From positions 310,001 through 374,000 of the forward strand of contig NZ_JAMXQV010000008.1 in NCBI RefSeq assembly GCF_024703995.1: a stretch of 64,000 bases of DNA. The letters run 5' to 3'. Position numbers and translations under genes: made by a program. Under the pieces are notes generated by a model. That model was given only the letters and a program-made list of their open reading frames with translations, was not told where the DNA came from and did not search any database. Shown piece after piece: positions 47,444 through 56,234 of this stretch; position 1 is the stretch's first letter; each line of letters begins with the position of its first letter. This stretch comes from Amycolatopsis iheyensis. Lineage in GTDB: Bacteria > Actinomycetota > Actinomycetes > Mycobacteriales > Pseudonocardiaceae.

Positions 47444-48796
47444 CTAGGGCGCGGCCGGTCCGACGTCGGCCTTCGTCAGCGGCACCCGCGTCGCGCCCGG
47501 GAGGTATTCGTCCGCGCCGACGTCGAAAGCGCCGGTGCGGGCCTGCAGGTCGAAGTCCTTCGCCGCGAAGGGGTACGACCCCACACCCGCGTTGATGGCC
47601 GGGCTCCCCGACGCCAGCCGGTACAACCCGGCCGCGTCCTTCACCAGCTTCGGGTCCACCGAACGCGAAGGGATCCCCGCCGAGCCGCCGAAGGTGATGT
47701 TGCCTTCGTACTTCACGGTCGACCCGCTCGGCAGCGTCACGAGCGGGCCCGCGGTGCCCTTGACGATGTTGTCCGCGACCACGCAGTCCTTGGGCTTGAA
47801 GTCACCGCCGTCGCCGTCGATCACGCTCTTCGAGCCCAGCACCGTGTTGTAGGCGACCGTCACCCGATCCGGTCGGTCGTGGAGCTTGCTCGTCGGCCCG
47901 CTGTCGGCCTCGTCGCCGGACCCGAACACGATCGCGCGGTCGCCGGAGTTCGCCACGTAGTTGTCGACGATCTCGTGGTCGTTTCCGTGGAACCGGATGC
48001 CCGAGCCGAACAGCAGGTTGCCCTCGACGACGCTGCGGTTGCCGTGGCGCAGCACGATGTAGCCCTTGCTGTCCCGGATCGTGTTGTACCGCACCACGTT
48101 GTCCGACGACTTGACCGAGATCGCCTCGCTGTCGCCGTCGGCCTTTTCGAAGAGGTTGTTCTCGATCAGCGCGTTCGCCGAGTACGACTGGCGATCGCTC
48201 AGGCCGAGCCGGATCGACTCGCCGCCGTTCGAGCCCGCGAACTGGTGGTTGAAGAAGTAGTTGTGGTGCACGTGGACGTGCTTCGCCATGGCGCCGGACG
48301 GCCCGAGGATCTGCAGGAACACGCCCTGGCTGGTGCGGTTCTGGAAGACGTTGCGGTCGACGACGGTGTCGTCGCCGCTGACGGTGACCCAGTTCCCGTC
48401 ACTCGTGAGCTGGAAGTCGTTGCGGGTCAAGCGGTTGTGCGACGCGCCGGCCGGGACGCTCAGCGAAGCGCCGCCCCGGAACTTGAAGCCGCGCAGCACG
48501 ACGTTCGAGACCCCGCCCGCGAAGGCGAACGTCTTCGAGCCGGTGATCGTGGCCTTGCCGGTGTGCTCGGCGGCGACGGTGACCGGCGCCGAGGTGGTGC
48601 CCGAGCGCTTGATCGACAGCGTCGCGCTCGCGGAGTACGTGCCGTCGGCGAGCATGATCGTGTCGCCGGGGTTCGCCTTGTCGAGCGCGGACTGCAGGGC
48701 CGCCAACGAAGTCACCCGGACCTGCGCGGCCGAAGCCGCGGGCCCGGGGACGACGACGAGCGCCGCCGCGAGCAAGGGGACGAAGAACAGACGCAT
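47444..48796 (-). CDS. Secreted polysaccharide lyase family 6-like protein
   Basis: A 450-residue exported protein: signal [23 protein letters not shown] (cleavage after about 23), then a right-handed beta helix starting [20 protein letters not shown], the block shared by PL6 chondroitinase B and alginate lyases. The catalytic area has [36 protein letters not shown] and [16 protein letters not shown]; the Lys/Arg pair expected of PL6 can be placed in SVKSSDN and SIRLGLS. Substrate would be an acidic polysaccharide, alginate or similar. ATG at 48796 after GAGAGG. Confidence 0.8.
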   Translation of the reverse strand: MRLFFVPLLAAALVVVPGPAASAAQVRVTSLAALQSALDKANPGDTIMLADGTYSASATLSIKRSGTTSAPVTVAAEHTGKATITGSKTFAFAGGVSNVVLRGFKFRGGASLSVPAGASHNRLTRNDFQLTSDGNWVTVSGDDTVVDRNVFQNRTSQGVFLQILGPSGAMAKHVHVHHNYFFNHQFAGSNGGESIRLGLSDRQSYSANALIENNLFEKADGDSEAISVKSSDNVVRYNTIRDSKGYIVLRHGNRSVVEGNLLFGSGIRFHGNDHEIVDNYVANSGDRAIVFGSGDEADSGPTSKLHDRPDRVTVAYNTVLGSKSVIDGDGGDFKPKDCVVADNIVKGTAGPLVTLPSGSTVKYEGNITFGGSAGIPSRSVDPKLVKDAAGLYRLASGSPAINAGVGSYPFAAKDFDLQARTGAFDVGADEYLPGATRVPLTKADVGPAAP

Positions 48797-48885
48797 TCCG
48801 CCAAACCTCTCAGTCGGTACGAGCGCGGCGGATCGCCACACGCTACTGAGCGGTTCGGGAAATCGTCAACGGAGGTTCCCGGTGA

Positions 48886-49635
48886 TCAGGACTCCGTGTC
48901 GTCCTTCTTCTCGGCCTCGAGCTCGGCGGACAGCGAGCGCCAGGCCGTCTCGGCGGCCTTCTGCTCCGCTTCCTTCTTCGTCGACCCGCCGCCGTTGCCC
49001 AGCGGACGCCCGGCGATGAGGACGGTGGCCGTGAACTCCTTGCGGTGGTCCGGCCCGGTGTCCTCGACCTTGTACTCGGGCACGCCGAAGCCGGCCGACG
49101 CGGTCAGCTCCTGCAGGCTCGTCTTCCAGTCCAGCCCGGCGCCGCGCAGCGGCGCTTCGGCGAGCAGGCCGTCGAAGAGGTGGTGCACGAGCTTGCGGGC
49201 GATCTCGATGCCGTGCTCGAGGTAGACGGCGCCGATGACGGCCTCCAGGCCGTCGGCCAGGATGCTCGCCTTGTCCCGGCCGCCGGTGAGCTCTTCGCCC
49301 TTGCCCAGCAGCAGGTGTGCCCCGAGCCCGCCCGCGCCCAGCCCGCGGGCGACCCGCGCCAGCGCGTGCATGTTGACGACGCTGGCGCGGAGCTTCGCGA
49401 GCTGACCTTCGGGCAGGTCGGGGTGCGTGGTGTAGAGGTGGTCGGTGACGACCATGCCGAGTACCGCGTCACCGAGGAACTCCAAGCGCTCGTTCGGCGG
49501 CAGGCCCCCGTTTTCGTACGCGTACGAACGGTGGGTCAGCGACAGCCGGAGCAGCTCGGGGTCGAGTGTGACCCCGAGCGCTTCGAGCAACGGCGCCGGA
49601 TCGGCGGGTGGTCCCCCGGGCGTCTTGCCCCCCAT
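48886..49635 (-). CDS. rnc: Ribonuclease III
   Basis: A 249-residue RNase III: signature [13 protein letters not shown] at about 47-59, second acidic helix [15 protein letters not shown], and a C-terminal dsRNA-binding domain ([38 protein letters not shown]). It matures rRNA and cleaves structured RNA. Start taken at the ATG at 49635 (MGGKTPGG), 13 bases after rpmF; a GTG nine bases upstream is possible. Confidence 0.95.
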   Translation of the reverse strand: MGGKTPGGPPADPAPLLEALGVTLDPELLRLSLTHRSYAYENGGLPPNERLEFLGDAVLGMVVTDHLYTTHPDLPEGQLAKLRASVVNMHALARVARGLGAGGLGAHLLLGKGEELTGGRDKASILADGLEAVIGAVYLEHGIEIARKLVHHLFDGLLAEAPLRGAGLDWKTSLQELTASAGFGVPEYKVEDTGPDHRKEFTATVLIAGRPLGNGGGSTKKEAEQKAAETAWRSLSAELEAEKKDDTES

Positions 49636-49648
49636 GTCGGCTACCCGA

Positions 49649-49831
49649 TCAGGCGGGCTCGACGACCTGGCGGCCGTTGTGCTGGCCGCACGACGGGCAC
49701 GCGACGTGCTGGAGCTTCGGCTGCTTGCAGGCGCGGTTGGAGCAGGGCACCAGCTGCACCGGAGCCGCCTTCCACTGGCTGCGGCGGGAGCGCGTGTTGG
49801 ATCGCGACATCTTCCGCTTGGGGACGGCCAC
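49649..49831 (-). CDS. rpmF: 50S ribosomal protein L32
   Basis: A 60-residue L32: [20 protein letters not shown] at the start and a complete zinc ribbon with Cys pairs in PCSNRACKQ and ACPSCGQ. Keeping all four cysteines marks the zinc-bound paralogue. ATG at 49831, 80 bases after the DUF177 gene and co-directional with rnc. Confidence 0.96.
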   Translation of the reverse strand: MAVPKRKMSRSNTRSRRSQWKAAPVQLVPCSNRACKQPKLQHVACPSCGQHNGRQVVEPA

Positions 49832-49911
49832 GAGTAGATCTCCTTATGACGGTCTGCTCGCGGTGCGAGCGAACTTTCCTCCGCAACGAGCACGATGCTC
49901 GTCAGGCTTGC

Positions 49912-50505
49912 TCAGCTGGGCCCTTGCGCAGGCTTTTCGCCCGCGTTCTCGTCGAAGCGCTCGACCAGTGCGGCCCACCGAGGGTCTATCTTCTCATGCC
50001 CGTGTCCGGGCTCGAGATCGGCCCACTTGACGCCGCACTCGGTGCACAGCCCGGCGCAGTCCTCGGTGCACAGCGGCGCGAGCGGCAGGGCGAGCACGAC
50101 GGCGTCGCGGACGATCGGCTCGAGGTCGATCTTGTCGTCGACCAGCCGGGGGATCTCCTCCTCCTCGGTGGTCTCCTCCGTGGCCGACCCCGGGTAGGCG
50201 AACAGCTCCTGGACCTCGACCTCGACCTCTTCGGTCAGCGGGTCGAGGCAGCGGGCGCAGGTGCCCTTCGCGATCGCCTTGGCGGTGCCGCTGACGAGCA
50301 CGCCTTCGACGACGGACTCGAAGAGGAGGTCGAGCTCCAGTTCGGAGCCGGCCTCGATGGTGATGACATCGGGGACGCCGAGCGGCGTCTCCACCGGCAC
50401 GCTGCGCTGGACGGCGCGGCTGAGGCCGGCGTGACGGCCGAGCTCACGGGTGTCGAACACCCAGAGGCTGCGGTCGTCGAGCTGGGGGGTCTTGTTCTCG
50501 GACAT
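49912..50505 (-). CDS. DUF177 (YceD-type) protein
   Basis: A 197-residue member of the DUF177 family that nearly always precedes rpmF and is linked to 23S rRNA accumulation. It shows the conserved GTCARCLDPLTEEVEVEVQE and the C-terminal Cys cluster CTEDCAGLCTECG. ATG at 50505 (MSENKTPQ) has GGAGTGG; upstream codons are not needed. Confidence 0.92.
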   Translation of the reverse strand: MSENKTPQLDDRSLWVFDTRELGRHAGLSRAVQRSVPVETPLGVPDVITIEAGSELELDLLFESVVEGVLVSGTAKAIAKGTCARCLDPLTEEVEVEVQELFAYPGSATEETTEEEEIPRLVDDKIDLEPIVRDAVVLALPLAPLCTEDCAGLCTECGVKWADLEPGHGHEKIDPRWAALVERFDENAGEKPAQGPS

Positions 50506-50583
50506 CCACTCCAGGGTACGCACGGGCCGCCACCCCTTTCGAGCTGGCTGCCCGTGCACGTCAGGTGGCCGGTGAGAACCTCG

Positions 50584-51312
50584 TCACACCTGGTAGTCGT
50601 ACAGCGTCGGCCGGCCGCCCGAGTTCGGGAGGTTCGCCGGCGAGCGCAGGTGGTTGCGGCCCGAGTCCACCGTCCGCAGCGTCGTCGCCAGCAGCTCCGA
50701 GAACTCCGCCAGCTTGCCGTCCACGTACGCGTCGCAGTCCACGCGCTGGCGGTCGGCCTCCGCGTGGGCCTCGTCGACGATGCGGGCCGACTCGGCGTGC
50801 GCCGCCTGCACGACCTCGGTCTGGGCGACCAGGCGGCCCTGCTCGGCGCGGCCGTCCTCGATGGCGCGGTCGTAGGCGTCGCGCCCGGCCTGGATCATGC
50901 GCTCGGACTCGGCGCGCGAGCGGTCGGTGAGGTTCTGGTACTCGGCCTGGCCCGCGGCGACCGTGCGGTCGGCCTGGTCGTGGGCGTCGGCGAGCATCTC
51001 CTCGGCGCGGGCGCGGGCGTCGGCCAGGATGCGCTCGGCCTGGTCGGTCGCGTCGGCGAGCGCGCGCTCGGCTTCGGCGTTGGCGCCGGCGACCGTCTCC
51101 CCCGCCTCCTTGCGGGCGGCGTGGATCAGGTCGTCGCGCTTGTCGAGCACGTCCTGCGCGTCGTCGACCTCCGCCGGCAGCGCGTCCCGCACGTCGTCGA
51201 GGAGCTCGAGCACGTCGCCGCGGGGCACGATGCAGTTGGACGTCATCGGGACGCCGCGCGCCTCCTCGACGATGGTGACGAGCTCGTCGAGCGCCTCGAA
51301 AACCCGGTACAC
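50584..51312 (-). CDS. SepIVA-like DivIVA-domain cell-division protein
   Basis: A 242-residue protein. Residues 1-25 (MYRVFEALDELVTIVEEARG) and the following DVLELLDDVRDALPAEVDDAQ are the start of the mycobacterial SepIVA/Rv2927c family; residues 55-205 are an almost uninterrupted Ala/Glu/Arg coiled coil (AEAERALADATDQAERILAD); the end NSGGRPTLYDYQV is conserved. SepIVA works in septation and cell-wall synthesis at the membrane. Position beside DUF177-rpmF-rnc matches mycobacteria. GTG start at 51312. Confidence 0.9.
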   Translation of the reverse strand: MYRVFEALDELVTIVEEARGVPMTSNCIVPRGDVLELLDDVRDALPAEVDDAQDVLDKRDDLIHAARKEAGETVAGANAEAERALADATDQAERILADARARAEEMLADAHDQADRTVAAGQAEYQNLTDRSRAESERMIQAGRDAYDRAIEDGRAEQGRLVAQTEVVQAAHAESARIVDEAHAEADRQRVDCDAYVDGKLAEFSELLATTLRTVDSGRNHLRSPANLPNSGGRPTLYDYQV

Positions 51313-51462
51313 GGCAACTCCAATCCCCTGTCGCTGAGATCAGTCTGCCCGCATCCGGCGCCGAAGCGGTGAACGCGACCGGCGCCGGGCGTGTCCCCCC
51401 TGGACCACGTCCGGCGCCGGTGTCCCCCTATCGGGCGGTGAAGCCGTCCGCCGCACGCGGCG

Positions 51463-52173
51463 TCAGGAGTTCAGGTCGATCCGCTTGAAGGTGACGTAGT
51501 GGTCGGGCGTGTAGGCCAGCTCGCCGGCCTTGCCGGAGATCACGCGGTCGTTCGTGCCGACGTTGAAGAGCTTGTAGTAGCCGGACGCGCAGGCCGGGAG
51601 CACGCCTTCGCGGTTCTCGTAGGTCGTGCTGCTGGTCGCTCCGCCGCGGACGTTGTCGACCACCTTCTTCGCGGCCGCCGACAGCTGGGAGTAGCCGATC
51701 TTGGTCAGGCCCGACAGGTCGCCGCAGGCGTGCGTCGTGCCGCCGCCGGAGATGTCGATGACCTTGAAGGTGGCGTAGTGGTCACCGGTGTAGAAGTACT
51801 CGCCGCCGGAGCCGGTCACGATGCGGCGCGTGCCGCGGTTGCTCGAGCCGGGCGTCGGCACGGTGTACTCGTGGTAGTAGCCCGACGCGCAGGACGGCAG
51901 GATGCCTTCGCGGTTGTCGAAGACGACGCCGTCGTTCTGCGGGTACGGGAACGGCCCGCCCTTCTGGATCAGGTTGTACGTCGTCGTCGCCTCGGCCGGC
52001 AGCGCCGAGAGCGTGGTGTGGCCGAAGCCGGAGAGGTTCCCGCAGGCGTTCTGCGCGGCGACGGCGGGCGACGCCGACGTCGCTGTCACCGCTTCGGCGG
52101 CGGTGACCCCCATGGACAGCGTGGCCAGGAGCGCGAAGAAGACCGCGACCAGGCGTGATCGGTAGTTGGTCAT
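51463..52173 (-). CDS. Secreted tandem RNase Sa-like protein, second domain degenerate
   Basis: A 236-residue exported protein: Sec signal to about residue 40, then two guanyl-specific RNase (N1/T1, RNase Sa) modules. Module 1 (about 43-140) is intact: GGPFPYPQNDGVVFDNREG, catalytic Glu in YYHEYTVPTPG, Arg in RGTRRIVTG and His in YTGDHYATF. Module 2 (about 148-236) keeps the fold residues (CGDLSGL, TYENREGVLP, YTPDHYVTF) but has YYKLFNV in place of the Glu segment and DRVISG instead of RGTRR, so it should be inactive. ATG at 52173. No barstar-like inhibitor gene is adjacent. Confidence 0.88.
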   Translation of the reverse strand: MTNYRSRLVAVFFALLATLSMGVTAAEAVTATSASPAVAAQNACGNLSGFGHTTLSALPAEATTTYNLIQKGGPFPYPQNDGVVFDNREGILPSCASGYYHEYTVPTPGSSNRGTRRIVTGSGGEYFYTGDHYATFKVIDISGGGTTHACGDLSGLTKIGYSQLSAAAKKVVDNVRGGATSSTTYENREGVLPACASGYYKLFNVGTNDRVISGKAGELAYTPDHYVTFKRIDLNS

Positions 52174-52329
52174 TTTCGGACCGTAACCCGATCGGATGAT
52201 CGTCAGAAGACGGGAGCGTGAACTCCGGCCGCGCGCGACCCAAGTCCCGACGAACGTAGGGGGCCGAACGACGGGAACCGGGCGTCCCGGGTTGCGTGCG
52301 GTCCTGTTTGGAGGGTCAGCTTCGGTGGG

Positions 52330-52815
52330 TCAGCGGCCTAGCTTCGGGAACTTCTCCGAAAGGCGCTCGTACACAACCGCCGGCACCAGGTGCTCGATGT
52401 CGCCACCCAGCGCGGCGACCTCCTTGACCAGCGAGCTGGAGACGAACCCGTATGCCGGGTTGTTCGCCATCAGCAGCGTCTCGACGCCGGTGAGCTCGCG
52501 GTTCATCTGCGCCATCTGCAGCTCGTAGTCGAAGTCGCTGACCGAGCGCAGCCCCTTGGCGACCGCGGCGATGTCGTTCTCGCGGCAGTAGTCGACGAGC
52601 AGGCCCTCCCACGAGTCGACCCGCACGTTGCCGAGCTTCGCGGTGATCTCGCGCAGCATCTCCAGGCGCTCTTCGACCTCGAAGAGGCCCTTCTTGCTCT
52701 TGTTGACCCCCACCGCGACGACGACCTCGTCGAACAGCAGGGCCGCCCGCTCGATGATGTCGAGGTGCCCGTTGGTGGCCGGATCGTAGGAGCCGGGACA
52801 GACCGCACGCCGCAT
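52330..52815 (-). CDS. coaD: Phosphopantetheine adenylyltransferase
   Basis: A 161-residue nucleotidyltransferase of CoA synthesis: CPGSYDPATNGHLDII contains the T/HxGH nucleotide site, and NNPAYGFVSSSLVKEVAALG carries the ISSxxxKE-like motif. It makes dephospho-CoA from 4'-phosphopantetheine. ATG at 52815 chosen by conserved N-terminus MRRAVCPG; an in-frame GTG nine bases upstream is possible. Confidence 0.95.
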   Translation of the reverse strand: MRRAVCPGSYDPATNGHLDIIERAALLFDEVVVAVGVNKSKKGLFEVEERLEMLREITAKLGNVRVDSWEGLLVDYCRENDIAAVAKGLRSVSDFDYELQMAQMNRELTGVETLLMANNPAYGFVSSSLVKEVAALGGDIEHLVPAVVYERLSEKFPKLGR

Positions 52816-53095
52816 GGCGCGGACGCTACCGTGCCGCAGGTCGGCGCGCCCGCTCTGCCGCACGTGGCTCACACCACAACAGCTCACGCTCGTGCTTCTG
52901 CGCGCGGGGCTCGAGGGCGACCGAGCGCGCGGGGCTCGACACCGGCCGACCGCGCGCGGCTCACCCCACAGCCGAGCAGTCCCTGGCTTCTCCACGCGCG
53001 AGACTCGCCCCTTGCCGGCTCGCCACCGCGGACCGCGCGCCCGACCAGCACCAGCGCCGACCACCCCAGCCCGCACGCCCGCACCGCCAAGCGGC
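52816..53095. other. Non-coding gap with decayed direct repeats
   Basis: No credible gene between coaD and rsmD. Three related copies of GGCTCACACCACAGCCGAG-type sequence occur at about 52865, 52968 and 53092; the last is the 3' end of rsmD itself. GCGCGGGGCTCGA is also repeated twice near 52900-52940. It looks like partial duplication and decay around the rsmD end. Confidence 0.55.
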
Positions 53096-53656
53096 TCACA
53101 CCACAGCCGAGTACTCCGCCCAGAAGACAGCCGTGTCCCCGTACTTCTTCACCCGCGAAGGCTCGAACCCGGCCGGCCACACCGGCTCACCATCGCGAGC
53201 CGCCCGCTCGACCACCACCAGCGCCGACGTCCCGAGCCACCCGCCCCCGGCCAGCGAAGCCAGCACCGAACCCAGCGCACCGGCGTCCACGGCATAGGGC
53301 GGATCGGCCAGCACCAGGTCGAACGGCGAAGGCGCGGGCGCCGCGACCACCGTCTCGACCTGCCCGGCCCGGATCGTCCCGCCCAGGCCCACCAAGGAGA
53401 TGTTCCCGCGCAGGACCTCCACCGCGCGCCGGTCGGACTCCACGAACAGCGCGTCCGCCGCTCCGCGGGACAGGGCCTCCAAGCCCAGCGCGCCGGACCC
53501 CGCGTACAGGTCCAGGACGCGGGCGCCGTCCAGCTCGCCCGCCGTCTCCAGGGCGTTGAACAGGGCTTCCCGCACGCGCTCCGAGGTCGGCCGGGTGCCC
53601 TTCGGCGGCACCTTCAGCCGCCGTCCGCCCGCTGTCCCGGCCACGATCCTCGTCAC
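53096..53656 (-). CDS. rsmD: 16S rRNA (guanine(966)-N2)-methyltransferase
   Basis: A 186-residue RsmD: TRIVAGTAGGRRLKVPPKGT at the start, SAM loop VLDLYAGSGALGLEALSRGA and catalytic DLVLADPPYAVD (D/NPPY). It methylates G966 of 16S rRNA during 30S assembly. GTG at 53656. Next to coaD as in many bacteria, though a 280-bp non-coding stretch separates them. Confidence 0.94.
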   Translation of the reverse strand: MTRIVAGTAGGRRLKVPPKGTRPTSERVREALFNALETAGELDGARVLDLYAGSGALGLEALSRGAADALFVESDRRAVEVLRGNISLVGLGGTIRAGQVETVVAAPAPSPFDLVLADPPYAVDAGALGSVLASLAGGGWLGTSALVVVERAARDGEPVWPAGFEPSRVKKYGDTAVFWAEYSAVV

Positions 53657-53779
53657 CCCCTGATTGTGCGGGGATGACGCGCGGCACTCAGAACCGGGAC
53701 ATGGGTGTACCCGCCGGAGCCAACGCGTAGAGTCGTTCTTCGCCCTCGGAGGCGATCCAGAGCTGTCAAGGAGCCATGC

Positions 53780-55894
53780 GTGTCGGAACCTCGGGTCAGA
53801 CGGGCCGAGATCGCCATCGAACAAGCCCACGTCGATCGCGTGTACACCCGTCTGGACGAACTGCGTGCCCAAGCCGAGGCGATGCGGACCAAGGGCTACG
53901 AAATCGGCCAGGGCGCCCAGCGCGAGGCCATCTTCGAGCAGGCGTCGATGCTCTTCGAGCGCGACATGATGGTGTACCACGCCAACCAGACACTGCAGAC
54001 GCTCGACGCCGAGTACGAGGGTCTCGTCTTCGGCCGCCTCGACGACCGCGAAGGCGAGCGCACCTACGTCGGCCGGCTCGGCATCCGCGACGCCGAGTTC
54101 GACAACCTCGTCACCGACTGGCGTGCGCCGGCCGCGGCCGCGTTCTACCAGGCCACCGCCGAGGAGCCGATGGACGTCGTGCGGCGGCGGGTGATCCGCT
54201 GCTCCGGCCAGAACGTCCTCGACGTCGACGACGACGTCCTGATCGCCGACGCCGTGCCCGAGAGCATGCAGATCGTCGGCGAGGGCGCGCTCATGGCCGC
54301 CCTCGGGCGCTCGCGCGGCGAGAAGATGCGCGACATCGTCGCGACCATCCAGAAGGAGCAGGACGAGGTGATCCGGGCGCCGTGGCGCGGGGTCACCGAG
54401 ATCACCGGCGGGCCGGGCACCGGCAAGACCGCCGTCGCCCTGCACCGCGCCGCCTACCTGCTCTACCGCCACCGGCGTCAGCTCGGCGGGGCCGGCGTGC
54501 TCGTGATCGGGCCGTCGGGCGTGTTCACCAGCTACATCTCGCGCGTCCTCCCCTCGATGGGGGAAACGAACGTCGAACTGCGCGCGCTCGGCGAGGTCCT
54601 CGACGGCCTGGAGGCGACGCGGCAGGACGCCGCTCCCCTGGCCGCGATCAAGGGGTCGCTGCGGATGCGCAAGATCCTGCTGCGGGCGCTGCGCGACACC
54701 CCGCCGGACGCGCCCGAAGAGATGCGGATCGTCTACCGCGGCGAGGTCCTCAAGCTGTCCGCGCGCGAGCTGGACAAGGTGCGCCGCAAGGCCCACACCC
54801 AGGGCGCGCCGCCGAACCGGTCGCGAATCCGGGCGGCCGAGCTGCTGCTGGACGCGCTGGCGGCGAAGGCCGAGGAGTACGCGAAGGCCGACGGCAAGCC
54901 GTTCGACCGGGCCGAGCTGATCACCGACCTTGGCGAGCGGATCGACTTCCACCGGTTCCTGGTCGTGTGGTGGCCGGTGCTGTACCCGGCGCAGATCCTG
55001 AAGTGGCTGGGCGAGGAGAAGCGGCTCGCCTCGGTGTCGAAGGGCGTGCTGAACCGGGGCGAGATCTCGCTGCTCGCGGCGGACCTCGCAGACCGCTCGC
55101 GCGGCTGGTCGATCGCGGACGTCGCGCTGCTCGACGAGCTGCGCGTGCTGATCGGGCCGCCGCCGAAGCGCAAGCGGCGCCAGGTGATCGAGGTCGAGCC
55201 GCAGCGTTCCGGCGGCGCACCGACCCGGCCGGAGCACTACGACGAGTACTCGCACGTCGTCGTCGACGAGTCGCAGGACCTTTCGCCGATGCAGTGGCGG
55301 ATGGTCGGGCGGCGCGGGAAGTACGCGAGCTGGACGGTCGTCGGCGACCCGGTGCAGAGCTCGTGGCCGGACCCGGCGGAGGCGGCCCAGGCGCGCGACC
55401 AGGCGTTCGGCGTCAAGACGACGCGGCGGCGGTTCACGCTGCGGACGAACTACCGCAACTCGGCGGAGATCTTCGACCTGGCCGCGAAGGTGGTCGCGGG
55501 GCACGCCGAGGACGGCGACCTGCCGGTGGCGGTCCGCAAGACCGGCGTCGAGCCGGAGGTCCGCCCGGTCGAGGCGACCGGCCTGGCGCCGGCGACACAG
55601 GCGGCGGTCAAGGAGCTGATGGGCGCGGTCGAGGGCACGGTCGGCGTCATCACGGCGATGGACCGGGTCCCGGAGGTCGAGGGCTGGCTCTCTGGCCAGG
55701 CGGACGAGCGGCTGAAGGTCGTCGGCAGCCTGGACTCGAAGGGCCTGGAGTACGACGCGGTCGTCCTGGTCGAGCCGGTCGAGCTGATCACGGAGTCCAC
55801 GACGGGCCGCCGCGTGCTGTACGTGGCGCTGACCCGCGCGACGCAGCAGCTGGTCGTGCTGGCCTCGAACCCCGACTGGCTCCCGGCCGGCTGA
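53780..55894 (+). CDS. helD: HelD-type RNA polymerase-associated helicase-like ATPase (class II)
   Basis: A 704-residue UvrD-like superfamily 1 protein. The N-terminal antiparallel coiled coil (about 1-75, RAEIAIEQAHVDRVYTRLDE) reaches into the secondary channel of RNA polymerase in HelD; then GRLGIRDAEFDNLVTDWRAP, Walker A EITGGPGTGKTAVAL, motif II VVDESQDLSPMQW, motif IV TLRTNYRNSAEIF, and motifs V-VI DSKGLEYDAVVL and YVALTRATQQL. HelD recycles stalled RNA polymerase; a subset (HelR) protects from rifamycins. GTG at 53780 with AAGGAG. No rifamycin-associated palindrome is visible upstream. Confidence 0.88.
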   Translation: MSEPRVRRAEIAIEQAHVDRVYTRLDELRAQAEAMRTKGYEIGQGAQREAIFEQASMLFERDMMVYHANQTLQTLDAEYEGLVFGRLDDREGERTYVGRLGIRDAEFDNLVTDWRAPAAAAFYQATAEEPMDVVRRRVIRCSGQNVLDVDDDVLIADAVPESMQIVGEGALMAALGRSRGEKMRDIVATIQKEQDEVIRAPWRGVTEITGGPGTGKTAVALHRAAYLLYRHRRQLGGAGVLVIGPSGVFTSYISRVLPSMGETNVELRALGEVLDGLEATRQDAAPLAAIKGSLRMRKILLRALRDTPPDAPEEMRIVYRGEVLKLSARELDKVRRKAHTQGAPPNRSRIRAAELLLDALAAKAEEYAKADGKPFDRAELITDLGERIDFHRFLVVWWPVLYPAQILKWLGEEKRLASVSKGVLNRGEISLLAADLADRSRGWSIADVALLDELRVLIGPPPKRKRRQVIEVEPQRSGGAPTRPEHYDEYSHVVVDESQDLSPMQWRMVGRRGKYASWTVVGDPVQSSWPDPAEAAQARDQAFGVKTTRRRFTLRTNYRNSAEIFDLAAKVVAGHAEDGDLPVAVRKTGVEPEVRPVEATGLAPATQAAVKELMGAVEGTVGVITAMDRVPEVEGWLSGQADERLKVVGSLDSKGLEYDAVVLVEPVELITESTTGRRVLYVALTRATQQLVVLASNPDWLPAG

Positions 55895-55896
55895 CC

Positions 55897-56037
55897 AGCG
55901 CCCCAATGTGGCCTTGGTTGCTCCACCGATGCCCCCACCACCACCCTCAACGGAGGCGCTCCGCGCCGCAGTGCCCATTCAACGCACCCAATGTGGCCTT
56001 CGGTGCGTCTGACGCACCGAAGGCCACATTGGGGCGC
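55897..56037. repeat. Composite palindromic repeat, locus D (interrupted, three cores)
   Basis: Begins AGCGCCCCAATGTGGCCTTG two bases after the helD stop and ends GCCACATTGGGGCGCT. Forward cores at 55903 and 55989 are separated by 86 bp instead of 30 because unrelated sequence (CTCCACCGATGCCCCCACCA and onward) lies between; the second forward and the reverse core form the same hairpin as in locus B. Confidence 0.88.
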
Positions 56038-56059
56038 TCGGGAGCCGGCGGGAGAAACG

Positions 56060-56120
56060 CTGAAGGGCCCCTTCGAGGGACGGGGGTGCGGGTTCCCGTG
56101 CCCTTGAAGGGGCCCTTCAG
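56060..56120. repeat. Long GC-rich hairpin between convergent genes
   Basis: CTGAAGGGCCCCTTC (56060-56074) and GAAGGGGCCCTTCAG (56106-56120) are perfect 15-bp inverted arms; the loop can pair again through GGGTGCGGG and CCCGTGCCC. A different sequence family from the CCAATGTGG repeats. Likely a terminator or mobile palindrome. Confidence 0.8.
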
Positions 56121-56183
56121 ACCCCCGGTCAGATGTACGTCTCGTGGACGTTCGCCGTCCGAGGGCATGTCTAGCCGATCCGC

Positions 56184-56217
56184 GTTGTTCGGTGTCCGAG
56201 CCCGGCCACCGAACAAC
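56184..56217. terminator. Hairpin, probable terminator
   Basis: GTTGTTCGGTG and CACCGAACAAC, perfect 11-bp arms with a 12-base loop, lying 17 bases beyond the stop of the STAND gene on the - strand. On the + strand it is followed by AACGCCGAACAACTTTTT. The rest of 55895-56234 is covered by the two preceding repeats. Confidence 0.6.
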
Positions 56218-56234
56218 AACGCCGAACAACTTTT

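Noticed and set aside
53657-53779. Rifamycin-associated element upstream of helD
   Set aside because: No long GC dyad of that type was found in the 120 bases before the gene; only a -10-like TAGAGT is visible.
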